A DNA stretch of 50,529 nucleotides from Betaproteobacteria bacterium (GCA_009918225.1 RGEP01000001.1:1-50529); one strand, 5' to 3'. Positions 10,247-20,109 are shown, numbered from the stretch's first letter. Notes: a model not told the origin generated them from the letters alone. Numbers and translations: made by a program.

Positions 10247-11389
10247 CTAGGCACCCATGAGCTCCTGCAAAGCCTGGGCAGCGCGTGCGCCCGTGTTCTG
10301 GCGCAGTTGCAGATGCAGCTCCAAACACTGCGCGCGATAGGTTCGCACCGCCTGGGCATCTTCCAACCATCGCAGGGCATCGGCAGCGATGACTTCGGGC
10401 TGGGCCTCATCTTGGATGCGCTCAGGCACGATGAAGGCCCGGCTCAAAACATTGGGCAGCCCAACCCAAGGCTGCAGCCGCATGCGCCGCATGCGCTGCC
10501 AATCGGCGGCCGAAAGGCGGTAAACGATGACCTGGGGGCACTTCAACAGAGCGGCTTCCAGGGTTGCAGTCCCACTGGCCACCAATGCCACGTCTGCGGC
10601 GGCCAAGGCCTCGTGGGAGCGTCCATCCAACAGGGTGAGGTGGCCGCTGTTCAGCAAGGGCTGCACCATGGGCTGCAACAGGTCGGCCAGCCCTGGCGCG
10701 ACCGGCAAGATGAACCGCACACCAGGGCGCAGGCGCAGCAGGTGCTCGGCTGAAGCCACCAACAGCGGTCCAATATGACGGATCTCCGAACGCCGGCTGC
10801 CGGGCAGCAAGGCCACGAGCGGCTCGGACGCGTGCGTCTCCGGCCTGAACCCCAGGGCTTGACGCGCCGCCGGGTGGTCCACATCCAGGCTGATGGCGTC
10901 TGCCAAAGGATGGCCCACATACGTGGCGGCCACGCCCTGCGACTGCAAGAGTTCAGGCTCGAAGGGGAACAGGCACAGCACATGGTCAGCCGCTGCCCGA
11001 AGGCGGTGCACCCGCTCGGGCCGCCAGGCCCAAATCGAGGGGCATACAAAGTGCACGGTTCGCAGCCCCTCTTGGCGCAGCCGGGTTTCCAGGCCGAAGT
11101 TGAAGTCGGGGGCGTCCACGCCGACAAAGACATCGGGGCGCTCGCGCAGGATGCGCAGGCGCGTGCGGCGCCGCAGCCACAGCAGCTCGGGCAATCGCCG
11201 AAGCGCATCCACATAGCCGAATACGCTTAACCGTTCTGCCGGTGCCCAGGCGTCAAAACCCTGGGCCACCATGCGCGGGCCACCGATGCCCCCGCTGTGC
11301 AGCGCCGGCCAGCGATCCTTCAGGCCCTGCAGCATGAGGGACGCCAAGAGGTCCCCCGAGGCCTCGCCGGCCACCAGGGCCAGGCGCAT
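10247..11389 (-). CDS. lpxB: Lipid-A-disaccharide synthase
   Basis: LpxB joins UDP-2,3-diacylglucosamine and lipid X to form the tetra-acyl disaccharide of lipid A on the inner face of the inner membrane. The 380-residue glycosyltransferase (GT19) shows GEASGDLLA at the N terminus, GVDAPDFNFGLE, CPSIWAWRPERVHRL, FPFEPELL, YVGHPLADA, LLPGSRRSEI and ASGTATLEAAL, all at expected spacing. ATG at 11389 overlaps the lpxA stop (TGATG), so the two are translationally coupled. Confidence 0.97.
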   Translation of the reverse strand: MRLALVAGEASGDLLASLMLQGLKDRWPALHSGGIGGPRMVAQGFDAWAPAERLSVFGYVDALRRLPELLWLRRRTRLRILRERPDVFVGVDAPDFNFGLETRLRQEGLRTVHFVCPSIWAWRPERVHRLRAAADHVLCLFPFEPELLQSQGVAATYVGHPLADAISLDVDHPAARQALGFRPETHASEPLVALLPGSRRSEIRHIGPLLVASAEHLLRLRPGVRFILPVAPGLADLLQPMVQPLLNSGHLTLLDGRSHEALAAADVALVASGTATLEAALLKCPQVIVYRLSAADWQRMRRMRLQPWVGLPNVLSRAFIVPERIQDEAQPEVIAADALRWLEDAQAVRTYRAQCLELHLQLRQNTGARAAQALQELMGA

Positions 11390-12201
11390 CAGCGCACGAT
11401 GCCGCGATCGGCGCGGCGAAGAAAGTCGAGCATCAGTTCCACGTCTGCCAAAGCAGCCTCGCTCAGCGCTTGGCCTCCAGCGTCGGCCTCGGATGCCAGC
11501 TGGGCGATCCGCTCAATGGCCACCTTCAGCGTCAGCGACTCTCGGTACAGCAGGCGGTGCATGCGACGCACCAAGGCTTGCCGCGCTTCGTCGAATCCGC
11601 GGCGCTTCAGACCGGTCAGGTTCACTGCGCGAACCGCCAAGGGGTGGCCATCCGCGGTCATATAGGGCGGCACATCCTGCGCCACATGACCTTGGAACCC
11701 GATCATGGCGTGCGCGCCGATCTTCACGAACTGGTGCACCCCGGTGAGCCCACCGATGGTGGCCCAATCACCCACCTCCACATGCCCCGCCAAGGTGGCG
11801 TTGTTGGCCAGTACGGTGTGGTGGCCCAAACGCACATCATGCGCAATGTGGACATAGGCCATGATCCAGTTGTCATCACCAATGCGCGTGACGCCCTCAT
11901 CTTGCGCCGTTCCGGTGTTGATCGTGCAGAACTCGCGGATCGTGTTGCCGTGGCCGATCTCCAAGCGGGTGGGCTCTCCAGCGTACTTCTTGTCCTGCGG
12001 GGCCTGACCGACCGAGGCGAAGGAAAAGATGCGGTTGTCTCGGCCGATCGTGGTGTGGCCCATGATCACCGCGTGTGAACCAATGCTGGTCCCACTGGCC
12101 ACCTTCACATGCGGGCCGATCACCGCATAGGGCCCAACCTGAACGTCAGGGGCCAATTGCGCCCCCTCATGGATGACGGCAGTTGAATGGACGAGGCTCA
12201 T
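11389..12201 (-). CDS. lpxA: UDP-N-acetylglucosamine acyltransferase LpxA
   Basis: LpxA transfers a 3-hydroxyacyl chain from ACP to UDP-GlcNAc, the first step of lipid A synthesis. The 270-residue protein is built of left-handed beta-helix hexapeptide repeats (for example VGPYAVIG, IGRDNRIF, VGDWATIG), with the family segments GGLTGVHQFVKIGAHAMIG and GHVAQDVPPYM, and a helical C-terminal domain. Length matches E. coli (262). ATG at 12201 (MSLVHSTAVI) starts 11 bases after the fabZ stop. Confidence 0.97.
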   Translation of the reverse strand: MSLVHSTAVIHEGAQLAPDVQVGPYAVIGPHVKVASGTSIGSHAVIMGHTTIGRDNRIFSFASVGQAPQDKKYAGEPTRLEIGHGNTIREFCTINTGTAQDEGVTRIGDDNWIMAYVHIAHDVRLGHHTVLANNATLAGHVEVGDWATIGGLTGVHQFVKIGAHAMIGFQGHVAQDVPPYMTADGHPLAVRAVNLTGLKRRGFDEARQALVRRMHRLLYRESLTLKVAIERIAQLASEADAGGQALSEAALADVELMLDFLRRADRGIVR

Positions 12202-12212
12202 GGCGCGCCCCC

Positions 12213-12653
12213 TCAAGCCACCTTGCGCATGGTGCACATCAACTCGGCCTCTACCGCCACCTCCTCGCCGACGGTGGCCCACGCCTTGTACTTGTAGATG
12301 CCGGCACGTGCGCGCTCGATCTCGGCGTTGAGCAGGAGCTGGTCTCCCGGTTCGACCACACGCTTGAAGCGCGCGCCGTCGATGCCCACAAAGTACACCA
12401 CGGTGTCTTCACTGGGTTCGGTGCCGGCAGATTCAAAACTCAGCAAGGCCGCGGTTTGGGCCAAAGCCTCCAGCATCAGCACCCCAGGCATCACGGGGCG
12501 AGACGGAAAGTGCCCCTGGAAAAAAGGCTCGTTGATCGTCACATTCTTCAGCGCCTGTATGCGCTTGTCCTTCTCGAAGGACAGCACCCGGTCGACCAAC
12601 AGAATCGGATAACGATGGGGCAGCAGCTTGAGGATGCGGTGGATGTCGAGCAT
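12213..12653 (-). CDS. fabZ: 3-hydroxyacyl-[ACP] dehydratase FabZ
   Basis: FabZ dehydrates 3-hydroxyacyl-ACP in fatty acid elongation and competes with LpxA and LpxD for the same 3-hydroxyacyl-ACP pool. The 146-residue hot-dog protein has PHRYPILLVDRV near the N terminus and the active-site stretch NEPFFQGHFPSRPVMPG, with His48 and Glu62 as the catalytic pair. It lies between lpxD and lpxA, as in most proteobacteria, with spacers of 2 and 11 bases. Confidence 0.98.
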   Translation of the reverse strand: MLDIHRILKLLPHRYPILLVDRVLSFEKDKRIQALKNVTINEPFFQGHFPSRPVMPGVLMLEALAQTAALLSFESAGTEPSEDTVVYFVGIDGARFKRVVEPGDQLLLNAEIERARAGIYKYKAWATVGEEVAVEAELMCTMRKVA

Positions 12654-12655
12654 GG

Positions 12656-13690
12656 TCAGGGAAATTTCTTTTCAAGTTGGCGCAGTCGGTCGCGCATCTG
12701 GTGCAGCTGACGCAGCGTGGCCGCGTTCTTTTCCCAGGCGGCATTGTCATCGAAGGGAAACACGCCGCTGTACTGGCCGGCCTTGTGGATCGAACGGGTC
12801 ACCACGGTGGCCGCCGAAACATGAACATCGTCGGCCAGGCTCAGATGCCCCAGGATGATGGCGCCACCGCCCACGGTGCAGCGCTGGCCGATCGTGGCAC
12901 TGCCAGCCACCCCCACGCAGCCGGCCATGGCCGAGCCGCGTCCGATGTGCACGTTGTGGCCAATTTGGATGAGGTTGTCGAGCTTGACGCCGTCTTCGAT
13001 CACGGTGTCTTCGAGGGCACCGCGGTCAACGCAGGTGTTGGCGCCGATTTCAACGTCATGGCCGGTGCGCACCGCGCCGAGCTGTTCGATCTTGACCCAC
13101 TGTCCGGCATGCGGGGCAAAGCCAAAGCCATCGGCCCCGATGACCACCCCTGGATGCAAGAGGTTGCGCTCACCCAGCCGGCAGCCCCACATCAGAGACA
13201 CCGATGCCGCCAAGCGGCTGTGGGCACCCACCACCGCGTCGGCGCCGATCACGCAATGAGGCCCCAGAACGGCCCCCGCTTCCACCACCGCCCCAGCGGC
13301 CACATGGCAAAAAGCCCCCACCGAAGCGCTGGGGTGCAGGCGGGCACCTGGCTCCACGACGGCACTGGGGTGCACACCCGCCAATGCTGGCGCGCGGCGC
13401 TGGGCAGCCCACCATTGGCTCAGCCGCGCATAGGCAAGGTAAGGGTCTTCGACCAGGACCAGGCTGGCCTGTGCGCACTCGCCAGCCTCCAGCGGCAAGG
13501 ACCGTTCAGCCAGGATCACGCAGCCGGCGCGGGTCGAGGCCAGCTGGGACCTGTAACGGGGGTTAGACAGGAAGGAGACGCTGTCGGGGCCAGCGGCCCG
13601 CAGCGTGGCCAAGCCGGCCAAGGGCCGCAGCGGGTCCCCTTGCACGCGGCCATTCACCAGGGTGGCGATGGCCTGCGGCGTGGTCAACAT
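12656..13690 (-). CDS. lpxD: UDP-3-O-(3-hydroxyacyl)glucosamine N-acyltransferase LpxD
   Basis: LpxD adds the N-linked hydroxyacyl chain in the third step of lipid A synthesis. The product has the N-terminal uridine-binding domain (about 1-100, with SVSFLSNPRYRSQL), a long left-handed beta-helix of hexapeptide repeats, the active-site region NLIQIGHNVHIG, and a C-terminal helix. The frame opens with GTG at 13714, but ATG at 13690 (MLTTPQAIATLV, 344 residues) agrees better with the family length (E. coli 341). It follows skp by 37 bases from this start. Confidence 0.96.
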   Translation of the reverse strand: MLTTPQAIATLVNGRVQGDPLRPLAGLATLRAAGPDSVSFLSNPRYRSQLASTRAGCVILAERSLPLEAGECAQASLVLVEDPYLAYARLSQWWAAQRRAPALAGVHPSAVVEPGARLHPSASVGAFCHVAAGAVVEAGAVLGPHCVIGADAVVGAHSRLAASVSLMWGCRLGERNLLHPGVVIGADGFGFAPHAGQWVKIEQLGAVRTGHDVEIGANTCVDRGALEDTVIEDGVKLDNLIQIGHNVHIGRGSAMAGCVGVAGSATIGQRCTVGGGAIILGHLSLADDVHVSAATVVTRSIHKAGQYSGVFPFDDNAAWEKNAATLRQLHQMRDRLRQLEKKFP

Positions 13691-13727
13691 CGTCTTGCTC
13701 AAGGGCGCAGGCACGGCGCCCCGACGA

Positions 13728-14261
13728 TTACTTGGTGTTGTTCATCGCGTCCATCACCTTCTTGGTGATGTCGACGCGGGGGCCTGCGAAGCCCACATCA
13801 ATCAGGATCAGGTCGAACTTCTCGCTGTCCATGATCTGGCGGATCACGCGACCGGTGCGTTCCTGGATGGCTGCAATTTCTTCGTTGCGGCGCTGGTTGA
13901 GGTCTTCCTGGAACTCACGGCGCTTGCGTTGCAGGTCGCGGTCCTGCTCGCCGACTTCCCGCTGGCGGCGGTTGCGCTCGGCTTCGGACAGCGTGGGGGC
14001 GTCCTTTTCAAACTTGTCCGATGCAGCCTTCAGGCGGTTGGCCAGGTCGTTGAGGTCTTTTTCGCGCTTGCCGAATTCGGTCTCAATCTTGGTGCTGGCG
14101 CTGCGCGCGGCTGCCGACTCGCGCAGCACGCGTTCGCTGTTGACATAGCCGATCTTGAGTTCCTGCGCCTGAGCCGCCACAGGCAAGGCCGCAACAGCCG
14201 AAAAGGCCGCCAAAGCCGCCACGCCCAGGAACCGTTTAAAAGCAATCGTCTTCATCATCAT
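13728..14261 (-). CDS. skp: Periplasmic chaperone Skp/OmpH
   Basis: Skp holds unfolded outer-membrane proteins on their way from Sec to the BAM complex. The 177-residue precursor starts with a clear signal peptide (positive N terminus, hydrophobic run, AAQAQ as probable cleavage region near residue 32). The mature part is largely a charged coiled coil (about 50-150), the tentacles of the trimer. Three consecutive ATG codons open the gene 2 bases after the bamA stop, so the exact start is ambiguous by two codons. Its client machinery, BamA, is encoded immediately upstream. Confidence 0.95.
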   Translation of the reverse strand: MMMKTIAFKRFLGVAALAAFSAVAALPVAAQAQELKIGYVNSERVLRESAAARSASTKIETEFGKREKDLNDLANRLKAASDKFEKDAPTLSEAERNRRQREVGEQDRDLQRKRREFQEDLNQRRNEEIAAIQERTGRVIRQIMDSEKFDLILIDVGFAGPRVDITKKVMDAMNNTK

Positions 14262-14263
14262 GG

Positions 14264-16573
14264 TCAGAACGCTGTGCCGATCTGGAATTGGAAACGCTGA
14301 ATTCTATCTTGCGGCCGGTACTTCACCGGCACACCCCAGCTGAGCTTGAGCGGGCCGACCGGCGAGATCCAGCTCAAGCCGATGCCGGCGGCCACCCGCA
14401 GAGACTCCACGTCCACCCGCTCGGTCTCGGCCCAGACGTTGCCCGCATCGGCAAAGCCAAACAGGCGCAGGCTCTTGTCATTGCCCGTACCGGGCACCGG
14501 CACATAGAGCTCGCTGTTGAGGTTGAACCGGCGAGATCCCCCGATGTAGGCACCGGTCACGTCCACCGGGCCCAGGGACCCTTGTTGGAAGACCCGCACC
14601 GACCCCAGGCCGCCGCCGTAGAAGTTCTTGAAGATGGGATACGGCTTGTTGCCCAAGCCAGCCCCCCACCCCAGCTCAGCGTTGACGCCCAGCGTGAGCT
14701 TGCGGTTCCAGAAGGGGAAGTACTGCTGGTACTGCAGATTGGTGCGCGTGTACTGCGCATCGCCCAAGGCAGACAGCTCCAGGTTGATGCGCTGCAGACG
14801 GCCGCGGCTCGGGGTCAACACATTGTCACGCTCATCACGGGCCCAGCCCACCGTCAAGGGGAAGGAGGTGCTGTTGGAGCCGAAATTCTCGCGATACAGG
14901 AAGTACAGGTTGGGCAATGCCGCCGAACCCTTGATTCGGGTTTGCTCCGCACCGATGCCCATGAACACCGTGTCCACCTCGGAGAAGGGCACGCCAAAAC
15001 GTATAGCCGCACCGGGGGTCATCAGCTCATAGGTTTCGCCCTGCGTGTTGTACGGGCGCGATGTCCGGTAGAACACGTCCAAGGCCCGCGACACACCGTC
15101 CTTGGTGAAGTACGGGTCAACCGTGGACACCACCAAATTGCGGTTGAAGCGGCTGCTGTTGACCTGCAGGCCCAGGTAGTGGCCCGTGCCCAGGAAATTC
15201 TCTTTCTGCAGCGAACCCGACACCGTCAGGCGCTCCAAACTGGAGTAACCCGCGCCGATTTGGAAGTTGCCGGTGGCCTTTTCCGTGACGCTGGCATTGA
15301 GGTCCACCTGGTCGGCGGTCCCCGGCACCTCCTGCGTCTCGATGTTCACGTCCTTGAAGTAAGCCATGCGCTCCAGGCGTTCCTTGGAGAGCTTGATCTT
15401 GCGGCCGTCATACCAGCTGGATTCAAACTGGCGGAACTCGCGCCGGATGACTTCATCTCGGGTGGTCGTGTTGCCGGCGATGTTGATGCGGCGAACATAG
15501 GCGCGGCGGCCCGGATCCACCACCAGGGTGAGCTCCACCTGGCCCGTTTCGCGGTTCATGTCCTGGCGGGCTTCGACCCGCGCGAACGCGTAACCGTAAA
15601 CACCGAAACGTTCGGTGATGCGGCGCTGCGTCTCGGCAACGTCTTGGCTGCGGTACGGCGAGCCGGGCTTGACCGCAATCAAGGCCTTGAACTCGTCGTC
15701 ACGCCCCAGCAACTCGCCTTCGAGTTTCACCCCGGTGACGGTGTAGGGCTGGCCTTCGCGCACGCTCACCATGATGGAGATCGACTGCTTGTCCGGCGAC
15801 ATCGTGACCTGCGTGGACTCCACGGCGAACTCCAGGTAGCCGCGGTTGGTGTAGTGCGCGCGCAGCGACTCGAGGTCGGCATTGAGCTTTGAGCGCGCAT
15901 AGCGGTCGCGCTTGCTGTACCAGGTGAACCAGCCGGTGGTGGTCTGCTCGAACAATTCCAGCAGGTCCTTTTCCTTGAACACCTTCGCACCCAAGATGCG
16001 CATCTCGCGAATCTTGGCCGGCTCGCCTTCGGTGGTGGTGAAGGTCACCGACACCCGGTTGCGTTCCTGGGGCGTCACGGTGGTGACCACCTCTGCCCCG
16101 TACAGGCTGCGGGTCAGGTACTGGCGCTTGATTTCCTGCTCGGCCCGGTCCACCAGCGCACGGTCAAATGGTTGGCCCTCTGAGATACCGGCATCTTTCA
16201 GGGCCTTGACCAAGGTGTCCTTGTCAAACTCCTTGATGCCAGCGAAATTCACGCTGCCAATGATGGGGCGCTCCTCAACCACCACCACGAGCACCTGGTC
16301 CTCGACCTGCAGGCGCACGTCCTTGAACAGGCCCGTGGCGAACAGGGCACGGACCGCGGCTGCGCCTTTCTCTTCGTTGTAGAGGTCGCCCACTCGAAAG
16401 GGCAAGGCCGCGAAGACGGTGCCGGGGTCAGAGCGCTGCAGGCCCTCCACCCGGATGTCCTTGATCGAAAAGGGATCGATGGCCCAAGCCAGGCTGGGTA
16501 TGGCCGACAGGGCCGCCGCGGCCACGCAGGCGATCAGGGGGTTCAGGCGATGCGCCGGATCAGGTAGGGACAT
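14264..16573 (-). CDS. bamA: Outer-membrane protein assembly factor BamA
   Basis: BamA is the Omp85 pore that folds beta-barrel proteins into the outer membrane. The 769-residue precursor has a signal peptide ending near PSLAWA (about residue 31), five periplasmic POTRA domains (about 35-430; the first begins FSIKDIRVEGLQR), and a 16-strand barrel finishing in QFQIGTAF with the C-terminal phenylalanine typical of outer-membrane proteins. The barrel contains the VRVFQ and GGSRRF (lid-loop type) segments. It starts 9 bases after the rseP stop and is followed by skp. Confidence 0.98.
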   Translation of the reverse strand: MSLPDPAHRLNPLIACVAAAALSAIPSLAWAIDPFSIKDIRVEGLQRSDPGTVFAALPFRVGDLYNEEKGAAAVRALFATGLFKDVRLQVEDQVLVVVVEERPIIGSVNFAGIKEFDKDTLVKALKDAGISEGQPFDRALVDRAEQEIKRQYLTRSLYGAEVVTTVTPQERNRVSVTFTTTEGEPAKIREMRILGAKVFKEKDLLELFEQTTTGWFTWYSKRDRYARSKLNADLESLRAHYTNRGYLEFAVESTQVTMSPDKQSISIMVSVREGQPYTVTGVKLEGELLGRDDEFKALIAVKPGSPYRSQDVAETQRRITERFGVYGYAFARVEARQDMNRETGQVELTLVVDPGRRAYVRRINIAGNTTTRDEVIRREFRQFESSWYDGRKIKLSKERLERMAYFKDVNIETQEVPGTADQVDLNASVTEKATGNFQIGAGYSSLERLTVSGSLQKENFLGTGHYLGLQVNSSRFNRNLVVSTVDPYFTKDGVSRALDVFYRTSRPYNTQGETYELMTPGAAIRFGVPFSEVDTVFMGIGAEQTRIKGSAALPNLYFLYRENFGSNSTSFPLTVGWARDERDNVLTPSRGRLQRINLELSALGDAQYTRTNLQYQQYFPFWNRKLTLGVNAELGWGAGLGNKPYPIFKNFYGGGLGSVRVFQQGSLGPVDVTGAYIGGSRRFNLNSELYVPVPGTGNDKSLRLFGFADAGNVWAETERVDVESLRVAAGIGLSWISPVGPLKLSWGVPVKYRPQDRIQRFQFQIGTAF

Positions 16574-16582
16574 GGATGGCAG

Positions 16583-17971
16583 TCAGTTCAGGCCCAGGAG
16601 GCGCAAGACATCGTTGGTCAGCGCCAAAGCCATCAGCATCAGCAGGAGCACCATGCCGATGCGCTGAAGGCGTTCAAGCCAGAGGTCCGAGGGCGGACGA
16701 CCGGTGAACGCCTCGAAAAGATGATACATGAGGTGTCCGCCGTCGAGCATTGGCAAGGGCACGAGGTTCAACACAAACAGGCTGATGCTGACCAGGGCCA
16801 GGAAGCCCAAATACTGGGTGGCCCCCCGCTGCACCGACTGCCCAGCGGCGTCGGCGATGGTCAAGGGACCTGAGAGTTGGCGCAGGGAGGCCTCGCCCAC
16901 GATCATGCGGCCGATCATGCGCACCGTCAGCCAAGACATCTCCAGGGATTGGGACAGACCGTGGCCCAGAGCCTGCAGGGGGTCTTTGCGCACGGTCACC
17001 CACTCCGGTGATCCGCCAATGGCGGCCTCCACCCGCGCCACCGACAGGCCATCGGCGGAAACGGTTGGCCGCGGGCGCACCTCCAACTCCAACTCCCGAC
17101 CCTGTCGCTCGACACGCCAAAGCTGGGGTGGTGCCCCAGCGGCGTGGGCACGGATGCGCTCCCGCAGGGCCGCCGCATCGCGCACGCCCACCCCATCAAC
17201 GGCCAGAACCCGATCGCCAGGCTGCACCCCTGCCTCTTGGGCCGCACCACCGTCGACCACCCGTTGAATCAGGGCCTCGCTGTAGGCACCGGTCAAGCCC
17301 ACACGCTTGAGGAACCGTTCATCCACCTCGCCCCCGAAAGCCGACAGGTCCAGGGTCACGGAACGCCCCACGGCCCGCCCTTCTTGCGCGACTTGAAGGC
17401 TCACGGTTTGCCGATCGAGAGCAGCCCGGGTGAGCTGCCACTGCAGCCCCGTGAGCGACTCCACCGCTTCACAGTCCTGCCCATCACCACGGCCCAAGGG
17501 GCTCGGCGCTCCGGTGCACAAGGCCACCACCCGGTCGCCGGCCTGCACGCCGGCCCGCTCCATCACACTGCCGGCCGCCGGCGTGGCCACTCGCGCCACC
17601 GGCTCTTGGGTGCCCCACCAGGCGGCCAACGCATACAGCAACACGGCCAGCACCAGGTTGGCCAGGGGCCCAGCCGCCACAATCAACGAGCGCTGCACCA
17701 AGGGCCGGTGGTCGAAGGCCTTGTGCCAATCCTGCTGCGCAACGGTGTCCTCACGCGAGTCCAGCATGCGCACATAGCCCCCCAGCGGCAAGGCGCACAC
17801 GACCCACTCAGTAGCTTCAGGGTCGGCTTGCCGACGCCAAAGGACCGGGCCAAAGCCCACGGAAAAACGCAGGACCCGCACCCCACAGGCCCTGGCCATG
17901 CGGTAGTGCCCCCACTCATGGACCGTGACGAGCACGGCAATGGTCAACAGGAAAGACAAGAGTGTGGTCAT
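16583..17971 (-). CDS. rseP: Site-2 intramembrane metalloprotease RseP
   Basis: RseP cuts anti-sigma factor and signal-peptide remnants inside the inner membrane, as in the sigma-E envelope stress pathway. The 462-residue protein has the zinc motif HEWGH (His18, Glu19, His22) in the first membrane helix, the GFGP motif, two central periplasmic PDZ domains (about 120-330), and the distal PLPMLDGGH motif whose Asp410 completes the zinc site. Length agrees with E. coli (450). Its position between dxr and bamA is conserved. Confidence 0.97.
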   Translation of the reverse strand: MTTLLSFLLTIAVLVTVHEWGHYRMARACGVRVLRFSVGFGPVLWRRQADPEATEWVVCALPLGGYVRMLDSREDTVAQQDWHKAFDHRPLVQRSLIVAAGPLANLVLAVLLYALAAWWGTQEPVARVATPAAGSVMERAGVQAGDRVVALCTGAPSPLGRGDGQDCEAVESLTGLQWQLTRAALDRQTVSLQVAQEGRAVGRSVTLDLSAFGGEVDERFLKRVGLTGAYSEALIQRVVDGGAAQEAGVQPGDRVLAVDGVGVRDAAALRERIRAHAAGAPPQLWRVERQGRELELEVRPRPTVSADGLSVARVEAAIGGSPEWVTVRKDPLQALGHGLSQSLEMSWLTVRMIGRMIVGEASLRQLSGPLTIADAAGQSVQRGATQYLGFLALVSISLFVLNLVPLPMLDGGHLMYHLFEAFTGRPPSDLWLERLQRIGMVLLLMLMALALTNDVLRLLGLN

Positions 17972-17989
17972 GAGCGCCCGTCAGCTTCC

Positions 17990-19180
17990 TTACAGGGCCC
18001 GCTCATCCGCCCACTGCCCAACCCGAGCCCGCACCCCCTGGTCGAGATCGATCAGGTCGTCCAAGCCGGCGTTGGCGCCCAGGCGCGGCTCGATGTCAGC
18101 CAAGGCGCGCGCATTGAGGCGGTAGATGTCCATGAAGCCGATGCGTCCGGCCAAGAAGCGCTCTACCGCCACCTCATTGGCCGCGTTGAGCACCGCCGTA
18201 CTGCCCAGTGGGCTGCGCAAGGCCTCCCACGACAAAAACAGCCCGGGGAAACGGCGCTCATCGGCCTGTTCAAAACTCAGGGCCTTCAATGAGGCCCATT
18301 CCAACGCTGAGGCGCCAGACTCCATGCGCTCCGGCCAGGCCAAGCCATAGGCAATCGGAACCCGCATGTCGGGCGTACCCAACTGGGCCAACACCGACTG
18401 GTCTCGGCAGACCACCATCGAGTGCACGATGCTCTGGGGATGGATGACCGCGCGAATGCGCTCGGGCTCCAGGTCGAACAGCCACCGGGCCTCGATGACC
18501 TCCAGCGCCTTGTTCATCATCGTGGCGGAGTCCACGGAAATCTTGCGGCCCATGACCCAAGTGGGGTGTGCGCAGGCCTCGTCGGGTGTGACGGCCTCCA
18601 ATGAGGCAGGGTCGCGCTGGCGAAACGGGCCGCCGGATGCGGTGAGGATGATGTGGTCCACCCGCTGGGCCCAGGTCCGTCGGTCTTCGGGCAGGCACTG
18701 AAAGATCGCCGAGTGTTCGCTGTCGATGGGGATCAAGGTGGCACCGCCCTCCCGAACCGCCTGCATGAACACGGCGCCGCCAACCACCAGGGCTTCCTTG
18801 TTGGCCAGCAACAGGCGCTTGCCGCTGCGCGCAGCGGCCAGGCAAGACGGCAGGCCAGCCGCCCCCACCACCGCAGCCATCACAGCGTCGATCTCGGGAT
18901 GCGAGGCCACCTCGCACAGGGCCTGCGGGCCGGCCAGCACCTCGGTGGGACATCCCTGGGCCTGCAGTTGGCGCTTCACATCCAAGGCCTTGGCCTCGTC
19001 GCTCACCACCGCCCACCTCGGCTTCCACTGCAGGCATTGGGCAATCAGCTGGTCCGTTCGGCTGTGGGCCGACAGGGCGCTGACCTCAATGCGCTGCGGG
19101 TGGCGTGCCGCCACGTCCAGGGTGTTGCAACCTATTGAGCCCGTGGAGCCCAAGACCGCCAGTCGCATTCGCCCGCTCAT
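17990..19180 (-). CDS. dxr: 1-deoxy-D-xylulose 5-phosphate reductoisomerase
   Basis: Dxr turns DXP into 2-C-methylerythritol 4-phosphate with NADPH, the committed step of the MEP isoprenoid pathway that feeds UppS. The 396-residue product has the dinucleotide fold LAVLGSTGSIGCNTL, the metal/substrate region IDSEHSAIFQCL and the flexible-loop stretch ILTASGGPFR, plus GRKISVDSATMMNK. ATG at 19180 overlaps the cdsA stop as ATGA, which supports this start over an ATG four codons on. Confidence 0.98.
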   Translation of the reverse strand: MSGRMRLAVLGSTGSIGCNTLDVAARHPQRIEVSALSAHSRTDQLIAQCLQWKPRWAVVSDEAKALDVKRQLQAQGCPTEVLAGPQALCEVASHPEIDAVMAAVVGAAGLPSCLAAARSGKRLLLANKEALVVGGAVFMQAVREGGATLIPIDSEHSAIFQCLPEDRRTWAQRVDHIILTASGGPFRQRDPASLEAVTPDEACAHPTWVMGRKISVDSATMMNKALEVIEARWLFDLEPERIRAVIHPQSIVHSMVVCRDQSVLAQLGTPDMRVPIAYGLAWPERMESGASALEWASLKALSFEQADERRFPGLFLSWEALRSPLGSTAVLNAANEVAVERFLAGRIGFMDIYRLNARALADIEPRLGANAGLDDLIDLDQGVRARVGQWADERAL

Positions 19181-20034
19181 CGCCCCCCCAAGGCCAAGAC
19201 CGCCAGCGCCGCTGGCAACACCGGTAACAAAGCGTCCACCCGGTCGAGCACACCGCCATGGCCCGGCAGCAGGCCGCTGCTGTCCTTCGCGCCTACGGCA
19301 CGCTTGATCATCGACTCAAAAAGGTCGCCCACCACGCCCAGGGCCACCAAGGCCGTGACCACCACCCCCAAGCCCAGCACGCCAAAGTCACGCCGCGCAA
19401 GCGCAAACACGCTCAGCGAATCGGCCGTGAGTTGCCGCTCCATGAACATCCACAGCAGGGCCAGCAGGCCCACGCCCACGCAGGCCCCCGCCACGCCCTC
19501 CCAGGTCTTGCCTGGGCTCAACGACGGTGCCAGCTTCCGGCGCCCGAAGCGGTGGCCGGCGAAGTAGGCCGCAATATCTGAGGCCCACACGATGCACATC
19601 ACCGACAACATGAAGTTCACCCCGACCCCGCGTGCCAGGGTCAAGGCCCACCAGGTGCTCAGCATCACCACCAGCCCACCGGCCAATCGCAAAGCCGCTG
19701 GCACGCGGGCCCAGCCCTGAGGCCCCTGGGGCATCAGCAGCAGGCAGGCCACCACCCAGGACACCGTCAGCCATGCCCATCCCAGGCCCGGCGCATCCCA
19801 TAGAGCCCCGGATGATCCGGGCCACAGGCCCATGAGGGCAGCGCACAGGGGCAGTACCGCCGCATAGGCCACAGCCGCCGCGCCCTTTCGCCCGTTCAAG
19901 GCGGCCCACTCCCAAGCGCCCGCAGTGGCCAAGGCCAGGGCGAACAGGCTGAATGGGATCACCGATTCGGTGAACAGGGTGGGCAGCAGCACCGCAAGCA
20001 GGAGCAGCGCGGTGATCACACGCTGGCGCAGCAT
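19177..20034 (-). CDS. cdsA: Phosphatidate cytidylyltransferase
   Basis: CdsA makes CDP-diacylglycerol from phosphatidic acid and CTP at the inner membrane, the branch point for all phospholipids. The 285-residue protein has about eight hydrophobic segments and the complete C-terminal signature from SMIKRAVGAKD to HGGVLDRVDALLP, with the metal-binding aspartates. SPGKTWEG lies before it. It overlaps dxr by 4 bases and follows uppS by 75 bases. Confidence 0.97.
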   Translation of the reverse strand: MLRQRVITALLLLAVLLPTLFTESVIPFSLFALALATAGAWEWAALNGRKGAAAVAYAAVLPLCAALMGLWPGSSGALWDAPGLGWAWLTVSWVVACLLLMPQGPQGWARVPAALRLAGGLVVMLSTWWALTLARGVGVNFMLSVMCIVWASDIAAYFAGHRFGRRKLAPSLSPGKTWEGVAGACVGVGLLALLWMFMERQLTADSLSVFALARRDFGVLGLGVVVTALVALGVVGDLFESMIKRAVGAKDSSGLLPGHGGVLDRVDALLPVLPAALAVLALGGR

Positions 20035-20109
20035 CGCCTCAGGCCCTCTTGAAATGATGGTGCGCCTGGCACCGCGACGCCCGCCGGCAGAGCGTGTGAC
20101 GTCGGTGCG

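Noticed and set aside
14288..15892. 534-residue plus-strand frame opposite bamA
   Set aside because: It is a shadow of bamA; the product is His/Arg/Gly/Ala-rich with no motif, and no ribosome site or promoter is evident.
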